64,000 nt of DNA from Flavobacteriaceae bacterium 3519-10 (lineage in GTDB: Bacteria > Bacteroidota > Bacteroidia > Flavobacteriales > Weeksellaceae). Under the pieces are notes generated by a model that saw only the letters and a list, made by a program, of their open reading frames with translations, made no database searches and was not told the DNA's origin. The stretch spans positions 2,552,342 to 2,616,341 of the forward strand of contig CP001673.1 in the NCBI GenBank assembly GCA_000023725.1, in the 5' to 3' direction. A program made the translations under genes and the position numbers. Positions 51,999-60,619 of the stretch are shown here, in pieces (positions within the stretch are counted from its first letter, which is position 1; each line of letters opens with the position of its first letter).

Positions 51999-52502
51999 AT
52001 GGCTACAGAAATTGTTTTTAATAAGGATTATGATTCGGCAGGGATTTTTGTGATGAAAGTGCTGGATGCAGATATCCCAACAGTTTGGGCTCATTTCAGC
52101 CAGGCTCAGTTGCTGGATCTTTGGTGGGCACCAAAACCATGGAAATGCGAAACGCTGCATTTGGATTTTCGCGAAGGTGGAAGCTGGACGTACGCGATGA
52201 TAGGTCCCGAAAATGACAGGCAGTTCGCGGGTGCGACCTATCACGAGATCAACCTAAACAGAAGTTTCGACTGGACGGATTATTTTACCGACGAAAACGG
52301 AAATAAAGACACGCGAATGCCGACCGTGAAATGGCTTTTTGGTTTTACAGGCGTCGAAGAGGGCACGAAACTCACCATCAACATTCATTTTAATTCCGAA
52401 GAGGAAATGAAGCAGCTAGTAGAGATGGGTTTTGAACAAGGTTTTAAGCAGGGTCTGAATCAGCTGGAGGAGCTGCTTCGTCAAAAAGATTCTCGTCTAT
52501 AA
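51999..52502 (+). CDS. SRPBCC (AHSA1-like) domain protein
   Basis: This 167-residue single-domain protein has the SRPBCC/START-like pattern found in AHSA1-type proteins: VMKVLDADIPTVWAHFSQAQLLDLWWAPKPW, FREGGSWTYAMIGP, KWLFGFTGVEEGTKLTINIHFNSEEEMKQLVEMGFEQGF. It forms a hydrophobic pocket for a small ligand; no enzymatic function can be inferred. Its 3' end overlaps the convergent gene at 52444 by 59 bases. Confidence 0.9.
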   Translation: MATEIVFNKDYDSAGIFVMKVLDADIPTVWAHFSQAQLLDLWWAPKPWKCETLHLDFREGGSWTYAMIGPENDRQFAGATYHEINLNRSFDWTDYFTDENGNKDTRMPTVKWLFGFTGVEEGTKLTINIHFNSEEEMKQLVEMGFEQGFKQGLNQLEELLRQKDSRL

Positions 52503-52830
52503 AGTACTGAATAATTGCTTTTTTCATTAAAATCTGCTGCTCGTTCGGTTTAAGCTCGGGCAGTTTTTCCACTTCGTCAAAATGCGGATAACCGTCGTCG
52601 TCGTAATGCGAGAATTTATAGTAACCGAAAGGCTCTAAAAGCCTGCAAACCGCGATGTGCAGAATGTTCAGCTTATCATCTTTGGTATATTTCTGTTGTC
52701 CGCTGCCGAGTTCCTGCACACCGATAAGAAAAAGTATGGTGTCGATCTGCGGATGCTTGTCGGTATCGAAGGTTTTTACAAAAAAGGCCTCCACCATTTC
52801 CCATAGCTGGCCGTCTGTTTTATTTTCCAT
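52444..52830 (-). CDS. Conserved hypothetical protein
   Basis: This 128-residue protein has no signal or membrane segment and no family that I can name. Seen are a helical first half (QLWEMVEAFFVKTFDT, TILFLIGVQELGS), a Tyr/Asp-rich middle (GYYKFSHYDDDGYPHFDEVEKLPELKP) and a helical end (QILMKKAIIQYFIDENLFDEA). It resembles proteins I recall from related Chryseobacterium genomes. The start overlaps the end of the oligopeptidase gene by 11 bases, so the two are likely in one transcript, and the end runs 59 bases into the convergent SRPBCC gene. Confidence 0.78.
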   Translation of the reverse strand: MENKTDGQLWEMVEAFFVKTFDTDKHPQIDTILFLIGVQELGSGQQKYTKDDKLNILHIAVCRLLEPFGYYKFSHYDDDGYPHFDEVEKLPELKPNEQQILMKKAIIQYFIDENLFDEAAPPADSDPA

Positions 52831-54874
52831 CAGTTTTGTTTTCTAATTTTAGCAGAAATGCATATTCCAGCGCGTCTTCTTTAAGCGATTCGAACCTGCC
52901 TGAAGCGCCGCCATGGCCGGCACTCATATCTGTTTTGAATAAAAGCAGATTGTCGTCGGTTTTCAGTTCTCGCAGTTTTGCCGTCCATTTTGCGGGCTCC
53001 CAATACTGAACCTGAGAATCATGTAAGCCAGTTGTGATCAGGATATTAGGATATTCTTTAGTCTCAATATTATCGTATGGCGAATACGATTTCATGTAAT
53101 GATAGTATTCTTCTTCATTTGGATTTCCCCATTCATCATACTCCCCCGTCGTGAGCGGAATGGTATCATCCAACATCGTCGTCACCACATCGACGAAAGG
53201 CACCTGCGCCACGACTCCGTTGAACATGTTCGGCTCTTCATTAATCACAGCACCCATCAACAGGCCGCCCGCGCTGCCACCCATCGCATACAGATGTTTT
53301 TCGGAAGTATAATTCTGTGATATTAAATACTTTGCAGCATCGATGAAATCGTAAAAAGTGTTCTTTTTATGAAGCATTTTGCCCTCTTCATACCATTCAC
53401 GGCCCAAATATTCGCCGCCACGGATGTGCGCAATCGCGTACACGAAACCGCGGTCCAGAATTGAAAGCCTGACGTTCGAGAAACTCGCGTCAACGGTATG
53501 TCCGTAACTGCCGTAACCGTAGAGCAGCAAAGGTGTTTCAGCAGATTTCTGCGTGTCTTTATGATACACCAATGAGATCGGAATACTTGCAATTCCATCC
53601 CGAGACGGGGCCCAAATCCGTTCGGAAATATAATTTTGACCAAAAAACTTTCCACCCAAAACCTCCTGTTCCTTCAGAATTTCCGTGGTATGATTCCTCA
53701 TATCGTATTCGAGGGTGGAGTTCGGTTTGGTAAGGCTCGTATAACCGTAGCGCAGCTTATCGGTATTAAATTCGAGATTCAAACCGATGTATGCCGTATA
53801 TGTTGGATCGGAGAACTGCAGATAATGCGAATTTCCGGTCTCATTCTCAATGATTTTAATATGAAGCAAACCTTCGGTTCTTTCTTCAAGCACGAAAAAG
53901 TCGCGGAAAATCTCAAAACCTTCAAGTAAAGTCTCGGGCCGGTGCGGAATGACGTCCTGCCAGTACTTCATTTCAGGTTGGGCAACTTTGGTTTTTACGA
54001 TTTTGAAGTTCGTCGCTTCGTCGGCGTTGGTGATGATGTAGAATTCATCTTTATAATGCTCAACTGAATACTCCAGATCTTCGGTTCTGGGCTGAATTAT
54101 CTTCCAGTCCGCATGAACGTTATCTGAAGGAATAAAGCGCATCTCATCTGACACTGTGCTGGAGCTGGCGATAAAAACATACTCTAAAGACTTGGTTTTG
54201 AATACGTTTACATCAAATGTCTCATCTTTTTCATCAAAAACAAGCACATCTTCGTCGGTATCGGCGCCCAAAAGGTGGCGATATACCTGAAACGCACGCA
54301 GGCTTTCGTCTTTCCTGATGTAGAAAACGTGTTTGTTATCGTGCGCCCAGACGGCTTTTCCGGTGGTATTATGTATCTCGTCTTCAAACAGTTCGCCGGT
54401 TTGCAGATCTTTAAAATTTAAAGAATAAATCCTGCGGCCCATATTGTCTGACGAATAGCTCATCAGCTTATTATCGGGCGAAACAGCTACGCTGCCCACT
54501 TCAAGAAAATCAAGACCTTGTGCTAAAATATTAACGTCGAGCAAAATTTCTTCGTCATTGTCTAAAGACTGAAATTTGCGACTGAAAATCGGATATTCTT
54601 TCCCGATTTCGAAACGGCTGATATACCAGTAGCTGTTAAAGAAATAAGGCAGGCTCTCGTCATCTTCTTTGTAGCGCGCTTTCATTTCATCAAAAAGCTG
54701 CTGCTGAAAATCCTGCGTATCCCGCATCTGGAAATCGCAGTACGCATTTTCCTCTTCGAGATATTTTATAACTTCAGGATTCTCCCTTTCGTTCATCCAG
54801 TAATACGGATCGATTCTTCTGTCGCCGTGGATCTCGAGGGTTTTATCTATCTTTTTTGCTGTTGGTGCATTCAT
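52820..54874 (-). CDS. S9 family prolyl oligopeptidase / oligopeptidase B
   Basis: This 684-residue serine peptidase has an N-terminal beta-propeller (about 70-400) and a C-terminal alpha/beta-hydrolase domain. The catalytic Ser is in AMGGSAGGLLMG and the His in SAGHGGASGR; the loop ARGGEYLGREWYEEG is typical of oligopeptidase B. It has no signal peptide and should cleave short peptides after basic residues in the cytoplasm or periplasm. The ATG at 54874 (MNAPTAKKIDKTLEIHGDRRIDPYYWM) is chosen over a frame extension to 54907. Confidence 0.93.
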   Translation of the reverse strand: MNAPTAKKIDKTLEIHGDRRIDPYYWMNERENPEVIKYLEEENAYCDFQMRDTQDFQQQLFDEMKARYKEDDESLPYFFNSYWYISRFEIGKEYPIFSRKFQSLDNDEEILLDVNILAQGLDFLEVGSVAVSPDNKLMSYSSDNMGRRIYSLNFKDLQTGELFEDEIHNTTGKAVWAHDNKHVFYIRKDESLRAFQVYRHLLGADTDEDVLVFDEKDETFDVNVFKTKSLEYVFIASSSTVSDEMRFIPSDNVHADWKIIQPRTEDLEYSVEHYKDEFYIITNADEATNFKIVKTKVAQPEMKYWQDVIPHRPETLLEGFEIFRDFFVLEERTEGLLHIKIIENETGNSHYLQFSDPTYTAYIGLNLEFNTDKLRYGYTSLTKPNSTLEYDMRNHTTEILKEQEVLGGKFFGQNYISERIWAPSRDGIASIPISLVYHKDTQKSAETPLLLYGYGSYGHTVDASFSNVRLSILDRGFVYAIAHIRGGEYLGREWYEEGKMLHKKNTFYDFIDAAKYLISQNYTSEKHLYAMGGSAGGLLMGAVINEEPNMFNGVVAQVPFVDVVTTMLDDTIPLTTGEYDEWGNPNEEEYYHYMKSYSPYDNIETKEYPNILITTGLHDSQVQYWEPAKWTAKLRELKTDDNLLLFKTDMSAGHGGASGRFESLKEDALEYAFLLKLENKTDGK

Positions 54875-54920
54875 AATATTAAATTTTCGTCCCGGCTTAG
54901 GTGGCATTTACGACTTCACA

Positions 54921-54960
54921 AAAATAAAAAAGCCATCTTAATCAATGAAAAAGACGGCTT
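54921..54960 (-). terminator. Terminator of the DUF4271-hemD transcript
   Basis: A 10-bp stem (54930-54939/54951-54960) with one G-T wobble, reading AAGCCGTCTT/AAGATGGCTT on the minus strand, then a T-rich tail. It ends 23 bases past the hemD stop and precedes the oligopeptidase gene. Confidence 0.75.
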
Positions 54961-54982
54961 GTTTTAGCGGGACTTTTGCAGT

Positions 54983-55726
54983 CTATTTATTGATGCTTCT
55001 GATATATTTTTCAATAGCCATCGTCATCGAAGGGCTTTCTTTGCTTGGCGCCATCACATTTACAACCAGGCCGGCCTCTTTGGCTGCCATCTCTGTGGTA
55101 GTGCCGAATACCGCAATTTTGGTATCGTTCTGCACAAAATCTTTGAAGTTGGTGCCGAGCGAGCGGATACCCTGCGGGCTGAAAAACACCAACATATCGT
55201 ATTCGTCGAGTTTTATATCGCTAAGATCACTGCTCACCGTACGGTACATCGTAGCACGCGTCCAGTCGATTGAGGACGAGTCCAGAACCTTCACGGTGTC
55301 TGCACTGAGCGTTTCACCGGCGGGAATAAGATATTTTTCGGTCGGGAATTTTTTGAAAAGCGGCAGCAGGTCCGCAAAATTCCGTTCACCGAAAGAAATT
55401 TTACGCTTCCGGTACACGATGTGTTTCTGCAGGTAGTTTGCAATTGCCTCAGACTGGCAGATGTAGCGCATAGAATCGGGCACCGCAAAACGCATTTCCT
55501 CAGCAAGCCTGAAGTAATGGTCGATAGCGTTTTTGCTGGTGAAAATAATTCCTGTGAATTGGGAAAGATCGATCTTTTGGGTCCTAAGCTCCTTTGCATC
55601 TACTCCTTCAACATGTATAAACGGCCTGAAATCAATTCTTATTTTCTCCTTTTTGGCCATCTCCAGATATGGGGAAGACTCATTAGGTGCGGGCTGCGAA
55701 ACAAGTATAGATTTAATTTTCATCAT
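54983..55726 (-). CDS. hemD: Uroporphyrinogen-III synthase
   Basis: This 247-residue HemD-family enzyme closes the linear tetrapyrrole to uroporphyrinogen III in haem synthesis. It shows the two-lobed pattern: ILVSQPAPNES, IIFTSKNAIDHYF, IPAGETLSADTV, MLVFFSPQGIRSL and IAVFGTTTEMAA. Haem is needed in quantity by the c-type cytochromes encoded elsewhere in the window. ATG codons at 55726 and 55723 are equally possible. The upstream DUF4271 gene stops nine bases before it. Confidence 0.92.
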   Translation of the reverse strand: MMKIKSILVSQPAPNESSPYLEMAKKEKIRIDFRPFIHVEGVDAKELRTQKIDLSQFTGIIFTSKNAIDHYFRLAEEMRFAVPDSMRYICQSEAIANYLQKHIVYRKRKISFGERNFADLLPLFKKFPTEKYLIPAGETLSADTVKVLDSSSIDWTRATMYRTVSSDLSDIKLDEYDMLVFFSPQGIRSLGTNFKDFVQNDTKIAVFGTTTEMAAKEAGLVVNVMAPSKESPSMTMAIEKYIRSINK

Positions 55727-55735
55727 CAAAATTTG

Positions 55736-56377
55736 TTAAATAAAAAATACTTTCCAAAGTACCAAAACAGGTACGATTTGAAGCGTGCAAATATACAAAA
55801 ATTTATAATACCATTCTGCGGGCAGCATACCAGCGGGATGCGCCATATAGAAGATGATCTTCGCACAAAAAGTGACGCCAACCACGGCAACATATACACT
55901 GAAGAGCTGGCCCCGATCAACCGGAAAATAAAATTCCACCACGCACATGCCCAGCAGCAAAAGCGAAAATATAAAATAGAATTTGCTTGCCGTAAAATAG
56001 AACACGTCCCACCGCCTGCCCCAGCCGGTGCCGGCAAAGAACAAATAAGTCATTATCCCTCTCGTAACATAAAAAGCAGCAATTGTTATAAACGTGAAAC
56101 CAAACTTATTCAGTTCATAGCCAAACACATGGTAGCTTCTGATCAGTTTGGGAACCGCAGGAATATATTGGGAAATCATGACTGAAAACAGAAGGCAAAA
56201 AACGGCACCAATAATCACCCAACTCGGGAAGTTATTGGTGGAATCGGGAAATTTCTGAAGTAGAAATTCGGGGATTGATGAATCCCGCCGCAAAGACCGC
56301 AACATGAAGATGTAAAGAAAAATACAGCAGACAATAATTATAATGACCCAGTCGTTCTGCTGCTCTAAGCGTATCAA
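55736..56377 (-). CDS. DUF4271 family membrane protein
   Basis: This 213-residue protein has about six hydrophobic segments, including WVIIIIVCCIFLYIFML near the start, SWVIIGAVFCLLFSVM, FYFIFSLLLLGMCVVEF and FLYICTLQIVPVLVLWKV at the end. The sequence pattern SRDSSIPEFLLQKF-like and YVAVVGVTFCAKIIFY matches DUF4271 proteins as I recall them. The start is set at TTG 56377 because a longer frame (to 56431) would begin upstream of the -7 element at 56392-56399. Function unknown; the pairing with hemD is common in flavobacteria. Confidence 0.78.
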   Translation of the reverse strand: MIRLEQQNDWVIIIIVCCIFLYIFMLRSLRRDSSIPEFLLQKFPDSTNNFPSWVIIGAVFCLLFSVMISQYIPAVPKLIRSYHVFGYELNKFGFTFITIAAFYVTRGIMTYLFFAGTGWGRRWDVFYFTASKFYFIFSLLLLGMCVVEFYFPVDRGQLFSVYVAVVGVTFCAKIIFYMAHPAGMLPAEWYYKFLYICTLQIVPVLVLWKVFFI

Positions 56378-56391
56378 TTTGTATTTTTTTG

Positions 56392-56399
56392 CAAAAGTA
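56392..56399 (-). promoter_or_regulatory. -7 element TACTTTTG of the DUF4271-hemD unit
   Basis: A perfect TAnnTTTG on the minus strand. It decides the start codon: the transcript would begin near 56385, so translation should start at or below TTG 56377. Confidence 0.5.
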
Positions 56400-56473
56400 G
56401 TAATAAGTAAACAAACTCCGCCTCCCTCCAACGCCTAAACAGAGGAACAACTTAATTGAAAGCCGGAAAAGTT

Positions 56474-56481
56474 TATCTTTG
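56474..56481 (+). promoter_or_regulatory. -7 element TATCTTTG of the GT2-tgt operon
   Basis: A perfect TAnnTTTG 16 bases before ATG 56498; a TTG stands 15 bases upstream (56456-56458). Confidence 0.5.
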
Positions 56482-56497
56482 CCAATTAATTGCATGG

Positions 56498-57214
56498 ATG
56501 AAAAAACTCGTCATAATCCCTACTTATAACGAAAAGGAAAATATTGAACAGATTATTTCCGCGGTTTTCGCGCTGGAAGAGGATTTTCATATTTTAATTG
56601 TTGACGATTCTTCACCCGACGGCACCGCCGAAATTGTAAAGAATATGCGGCAGACGTACCCGCTGCACCTTCATCTTAACATCAGAAAAGTGAAAGACGG
56701 ACTTGGCCAGGCTTACCTGCACGGTTTCCGGTGGGCGCTGCAAAACCAATACGATTACATTTTCGAGATGGATGCAGATTTCTCGCACAACCCGAAGGAT
56801 CTTAACCGCTTGTATGAAGCTTGCCAGCAAGCAGATATGAGTATCGGTTCCCGCTATTCTAAAGGTGTAAACGTTGTGAACTGGCCGATGGGTAGGGTTC
56901 TGCTTTCCTATTTTGCGTCGAAATACGTGCGTTTTATCCTCGGGATTCCAATTCACGATACGACGGCAGGTTTTGTTTGTTTTTCGCGAAAAGTGCTCGA
57001 AAATATCGGATTAGAGGATATTAAACTTAAAGGCTACGGCTTTCAGATCGAAATGAAATACCGCGCCATAAAGAAAGGCTTCAAAGTGGTGGAAGTTCCT
57101 ATCATATTCACTAACAGAGAATTAGGACAAAGCAAAATGCATGGAGGGATTATTCATGAAGCAGTTTTTGGCGTGCTGGATCTTAAAATAAAATCATGGC
57201 TCGGTAAATTATGA
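56498..57214 (+). CDS. Polyprenol-phosphate mannosyltransferase-like GT2 enzyme
   Basis: This 238-residue GT-A enzyme resembles dolichol-phosphate mannose synthase: VIIPTYNEKENIEQII, IVDDSSPDGTAEIV, EMDADFSHNP (DxD motif) and GSRYSKGVNVVNWP. It has no membrane helices at the C-terminus, so it is the soluble type. It is expected to load a sugar, probably mannose, on a polyprenyl phosphate. The start is at MKKLVIIPTYNE; an in-frame extension to 56456 would enter the promoter. It overlaps the DUF4296 gene by four bases (ATGA). Confidence 0.92.
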   Translation: MKKLVIIPTYNEKENIEQIISAVFALEEDFHILIVDDSSPDGTAEIVKNMRQTYPLHLHLNIRKVKDGLGQAYLHGFRWALQNQYDYIFEMDADFSHNPKDLNRLYEACQQADMSIGSRYSKGVNVVNWPMGRVLLSYFASKYVRFILGIPIHDTTAGFVCFSRKVLENIGLEDIKLKGYGFQIEMKYRAIKKGFKVVEVPIIFTNRELGQSKMHGGIIHEAVFGVLDLKIKSWLGKL

Positions 57215-57579
57215 AGATAATCCGCCTTATTATTTTATCGTTTTTAATGCTAAGCTGCTCAGAACTTATCGACAGGCCGAAAAATCTGCTGCCCAAAAAG
57301 CAAATGTCTGAACTTATTGCCGAATTCGCACAGACCGACCAGCTTAATAATTATGTGCCGGGAACCAACATGGACAATGCGACGAGGTATATCCTCAAAC
57401 AGCATAAAATAAAAGCCGCAGACTTCACCGAGAGTTACAAATACTACCTGGCCTCGGGAGAACTTGATAAAATCCTAAGCAATGCGCAGGAAATTATCCT
57501 CAATAAAGATCCCAAAGCGGCCGAATTCATTCAGAAAAAAAATAAAGAAAACATAAACGTACAGACAGTTGAAAGATAA
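57211..57579 (+). CDS. DUF4296 family lipoprotein
   Basis: This 122-residue protein has a lipoprotein signal (IILSFLMLSC, Cys16) and a helical body: KNLLPKKQMSELIAEF, NMDNATRYILKQHKIKAADFTESYKYYLASGELDKIL. That pattern matches DUF4296, a Bacteroidota family of unknown function. It is translationally coupled to the GT2 gene before it (ATGA) and overlaps tgt by 11 bases. Confidence 0.87.
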   Translation: MKIIRLIILSFLMLSCSELIDRPKNLLPKKQMSELIAEFAQTDQLNNYVPGTNMDNATRYILKQHKIKAADFTESYKYYLASGELDKILSNAQEIILNKDPKAAEFIQKKNKENINVQTVER

Positions 57580-58717
57580 TATAACAACCCCGTTCTTCGA
57601 AATTAATAAATCATCCACCGGAAAAGCACGTGCAGGCACCGTTACTACAGATCACGGCACGATACAGACGCCTATTTTTATGCCTGTTGGCACGGTGGCT
57701 TCAGTTAAAACCGTGCATCAGCGCGAGCTAAAGGACGACATCAAAGCACAGATCATCCTCGGAAATACCTATCATCTGAATTTGCGGCCCGGAATGGACG
57801 TGATGGAGGCTGCAGGCGGCCTGCACAAATTTATGAACTGGGATTTGCCTATTCTCACAGATTCAGGTGGTTACCAGGTTTTTTCACTGACAAAATCGCG
57901 CAAACTTAACGAAGAAGGCGTAAAATTTAAATCTCATATCGACGGAAGCACGCACTTCATATCGCCGGAAAAATCAATGGAAATCCAGCGGCAGATTGGC
58001 GCCGACATTTTTATGGCTTTTGATGAATGTACACCCTATCCATGCGAGTACAATTTAGCCAAAACCTCAATGGAAATGACGCACCGCTGGCTTAGACGAT
58101 GTATTGAATGGACGGAGGCAAACCCCGAAATTTACGGTCATAAACAACACCTTTTCCCAATCGTGCAGGGATCAACCTATTCCGATCTCCGAAAAGCTTC
58201 CGCAGAATTCATTTCAGAACAGAATGCGGTAGGCAACGCGATTGGTGGTCTTTCTGTGGGTGAACCTGAAGATGAAATGTACCGCATAACCGACGAAGTG
58301 ACGGATATTCTGCCAAAAGACAAGCCGCGATATCTGATGGGAGTGGGAACGCCATGGAATATTCTTGAATCAATAGGTCTTGGAATTGACATGATGGATT
58401 GTGTGATGCCGACCAGAAACGCAAGAAACGGAATGCTCTTCACCTGGAACGGTGTGATGAACATGAAAAATGAAAAATGGAAAGCGGATTTTTCACCTCT
58501 CGACGAATTCGGGACGAGTTATGTAGACTCTGCTTATTCCAAAGCGTATGTGCGGCATCTTTTTGTGGCGAAAGAATACCTTTCGAAACAGATTGCCTCG
58601 GTGCACAACCTTGCTTTTTATCTTGATCTGGTGCGGGTTGCGCGCCAACACATTGTAGCCGGCGACTTCTATGATTGGAAAGAATCCGTAGTTCCGGTAC
58701 TTAAACAAAGACTGTAA
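57569..58717 (+). CDS. tgt: Queuine tRNA-ribosyltransferase (TGT) without the zinc-site cysteines
   Basis: This 382-residue enzyme exchanges guanine 34 in certain tRNAs for the queuine precursor preQ1. It has the barrel motifs GNTYHLNLRPGMDVM, LTDSGGYQVFSL (active-site Asp), VGEPEDEMYRI and DCVMPTRNARNG (nucleophile Asp). In E. coli TGT a zinc site follows (CxCxxC, then His). Here the matching part, DEFGTSYVDSAYSKAYVRHL, has no Cys, although YSKAY and the His further on remain. The start codon is TTG at 57569, overlapping the DUF4296 gene; no ATG is available nearby. Confidence 0.95.
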   Translation: MKDNITTPFFEINKSSTGKARAGTVTTDHGTIQTPIFMPVGTVASVKTVHQRELKDDIKAQIILGNTYHLNLRPGMDVMEAAGGLHKFMNWDLPILTDSGGYQVFSLTKSRKLNEEGVKFKSHIDGSTHFISPEKSMEIQRQIGADIFMAFDECTPYPCEYNLAKTSMEMTHRWLRRCIEWTEANPEIYGHKQHLFPIVQGSTYSDLRKASAEFISEQNAVGNAIGGLSVGEPEDEMYRITDEVTDILPKDKPRYLMGVGTPWNILESIGLGIDMMDCVMPTRNARNGMLFTWNGVMNMKNEKWKADFSPLDEFGTSYVDSAYSKAYVRHLFVAKEYLSKQIASVHNLAFYLDLVRVARQHIVAGDFYDWKESVVPVLKQRL

Positions 58718-58729
58718 GCTGAACCGCGA

Positions 58730-59824
58730 ATGAAGATTATTGATCTGCATATCATCAAAAAATATCTGGGCACCTTTGCGTTTATGCTGGGCTTGCTCAC
58801 GCTGATCGTGCTCATCATCGATGTTCAGGCAAAAGCGCCGCGGATCGAATCCAACGGTTTTTCAGTTACCGAGTTTCTGATCAATTTTTATCCGTACTGG
58901 ATTGTGAATCTGATCATTACCTTCATGTCGATCCTTGTGTTTATCTCGGTCATCTTCTTCACTTCAAGAATGGCCAATAACACCGAGATTGTAGCGATTA
59001 TAAGTTCCGGAGCGAGTTTCCATAGGTTTGCGAGGCCGTATTTAATCACGTCAAGTTTCATTGCGGCAATTGCGCTTTTACTTAACCATTTTGTTTTGCC
59101 GCTGGCGAATGTTAAAAAAAACGAACTTGAGCCTTATACCTACACTGCAAAATCTCGTGAAGAGTATATTGGCAACACAGAAGTTTCGACGCAGCTTTCG
59201 AAAAGCGAATATATCTTCATAAAAAGTTACAACCGCAAAGAAAGACGCGGCTCGGGTTTTATGTACCAGAAATTCGATAAGAATCGTAAACTAACCTACC
59301 AGATTATCGCGAATGAATTCAGCTGGGACGATAAAAAAAGCCATTTTATACTTAACAGTTATCTTGAAAAGACCGTCAGAAAAGACGAAACCGAAAAACT
59401 CGGCAGCGGCGACACAATGACGAAAAGCTTCGGGCATCCGCCGGAAGAACTGTTTCCGGGCGTGTTGCTCGGCCAGAACAAAACCACGCCTGACCTTATC
59501 GGGTTTATCGATCGTGAAAAAGAAAAGGGAAATGCAAATCTCGGCAATTACCAAAATGAGCTCCATCAGCGCACATCGATGCCTGTTTCGGTCATTATAC
59601 TTACGTTTTTAGGACTGTCGCTCGCGTCGCAAAAAAAGCGTGGTGGGCTTGGGATGAACCTTGCTATCGGTATATCACTGGCTTTCGTATTTGTATTCTC
59701 GTTTGAAGCGCTGAAGGTGGTCTCCAAAAACCAGTCGCTGCCTCCGCTTTTGGCAATGTGGCTACCCAACCTGATTTTTGGGCCTGTGGCTTTGTATCTT
59801 TATCTGAAAAGGGCAAATCAGTAG
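58730..59824 (+). CDS. LptF/LptG-family permease
   Basis: This 364-residue YjgP/YjgQ-family protein has three N-terminal membrane helices (FMLGLLTLIVLIIDV, WIVNLIITFMSILVFISVIFF, SFIAAIALLLNHFVLP), a periplasmic beta-jellyroll (about 130-265) and three C-terminal helices (SVIILTFLGLSLA, MNLAIGISLAFVFVF, MWLPNLIFGPVALYL). It is one half of the LPS export channel in the inner membrane, working with LptB. F and G cannot be told apart here. It lies 12 bases after tgt and overlaps convergent birA by seven bases. Confidence 0.93.
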   Translation: MKIIDLHIIKKYLGTFAFMLGLLTLIVLIIDVQAKAPRIESNGFSVTEFLINFYPYWIVNLIITFMSILVFISVIFFTSRMANNTEIVAIISSGASFHRFARPYLITSSFIAAIALLLNHFVLPLANVKKNELEPYTYTAKSREEYIGNTEVSTQLSKSEYIFIKSYNRKERRGSGFMYQKFDKNRKLTYQIIANEFSWDDKKSHFILNSYLEKTVRKDETEKLGSGDTMTKSFGHPPEELFPGVLLGQNKTTPDLIGFIDREKEKGNANLGNYQNELHQRTSMPVSVIILTFLGLSLASQKKRGGLGMNLAIGISLAFVFVFSFEALKVVSKNQSLPPLLAMWLPNLIFGPVALYLYLKRANQ

Positions 59825-60531
59825 AGCAGTTCTATTTCTTTGTGAAAGAATTTTTGCGTTCCTCCGGATTCAAGATCAACCCACAGAAAGCCTTCGTCAT
59901 CCACATATTTAATAATGCCATTTTGTCTTACGCCGTTCAGTTCAAATACGGAAACCGCATCTTTACGGTATAGATTGATGTTGATTGTTTCCATCAGTTC
60001 TGATTCTGAAAACACTTCTTTCAGACCGCCCAACACCGCAAAAAGCGAATGCGCTGTATCATCAGGATCTAATGCAACACCGGTCTGAGTGAGTAATGAA
60101 CCCGCTTTCGGAAGATTTTCAAAATTTTCCTGAAGTAAATTAAGACCGATTCCGATCACAAAAAAAGTTTTTCCATCAACGTTTTTCTGTTCAGAAAGTA
60201 TTCCGCCAATCTTTTTGTTTTTAATAATAAGATCGTTTGGCCATTTTATTTCAACCTTTACGTTTGTCAATTTGGCCAGAAAATCCGTGAGCAGCGCAGC
60301 GGTACGGAAATTGACGAAAGTACTTCCTCCACCAAAATCGGCAACCGGCACTGCAACCGTGAATGCAAGATTGAGGTCCGGAGCGGATTCCCACATGTTG
60401 CCATACTGCCCTCTTCCGTTGGTTTGATGAAAAGTGTAAACCGCCGTAAGATCTGTGCTTTCAGAATGAAGAAAAGTGCTGATTTCATCGTTGGTAGATT
60501 TACATTCTTTAAGATAAAAGAGGCCGGCCAT
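59818..60531 (-). CDS. birA: Biotin-[acetyl-CoA-carboxylase] ligase
   Basis: This 237-residue enzyme attaches biotin to carrier proteins such as acetyl-CoA carboxylase. It shows ECKSTNDEIS, the ATP/biotin motif TNGRGQYGNMWES, IKWPNDLIIKNKKIGGILSE and GIGLNL. It lacks the N-terminal DNA-binding domain of E. coli BirA, so it is not a repressor. It is convergent with the LptF/G gene and divergent from rsfS. Confidence 0.93.
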   Translation of the reverse strand: MAGLFYLKECKSTNDEISTFLHSESTDLTAVYTFHQTNGRGQYGNMWESAPDLNLAFTVAVPVADFGGGSTFVNFRTAALLTDFLAKLTNVKVEIKWPNDLIIKNKKIGGILSEQKNVDGKTFFVIGIGLNLLQENFENLPKAGSLLTQTGVALDPDDTAHSLFAVLGGLKEVFSESELMETININLYRKDAVSVFELNGVRQNGIIKYVDDEGFLWVDLESGGTQKFFHKEIELLY

Positions 60532-60591
60532 TTATGAAAACTTTAAGAGTTAGCAGGCGGTAAAGGTGCCTTAAATTAAATAAAAAAACAA

Positions 60592-60599
60592 TAAATTTG
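60592..60599 (+). promoter_or_regulatory. -7 element TAAATTTG of the rsfS-ftsH unit
   Basis: A perfect TAnnTTTG 20 bases before the rsfS ATG. The AT-rich sequence upstream has no TTG at -33. Confidence 0.5.
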
Positions 60600-60619
60600 C
60601 AGATTATATTAAATTTTTA

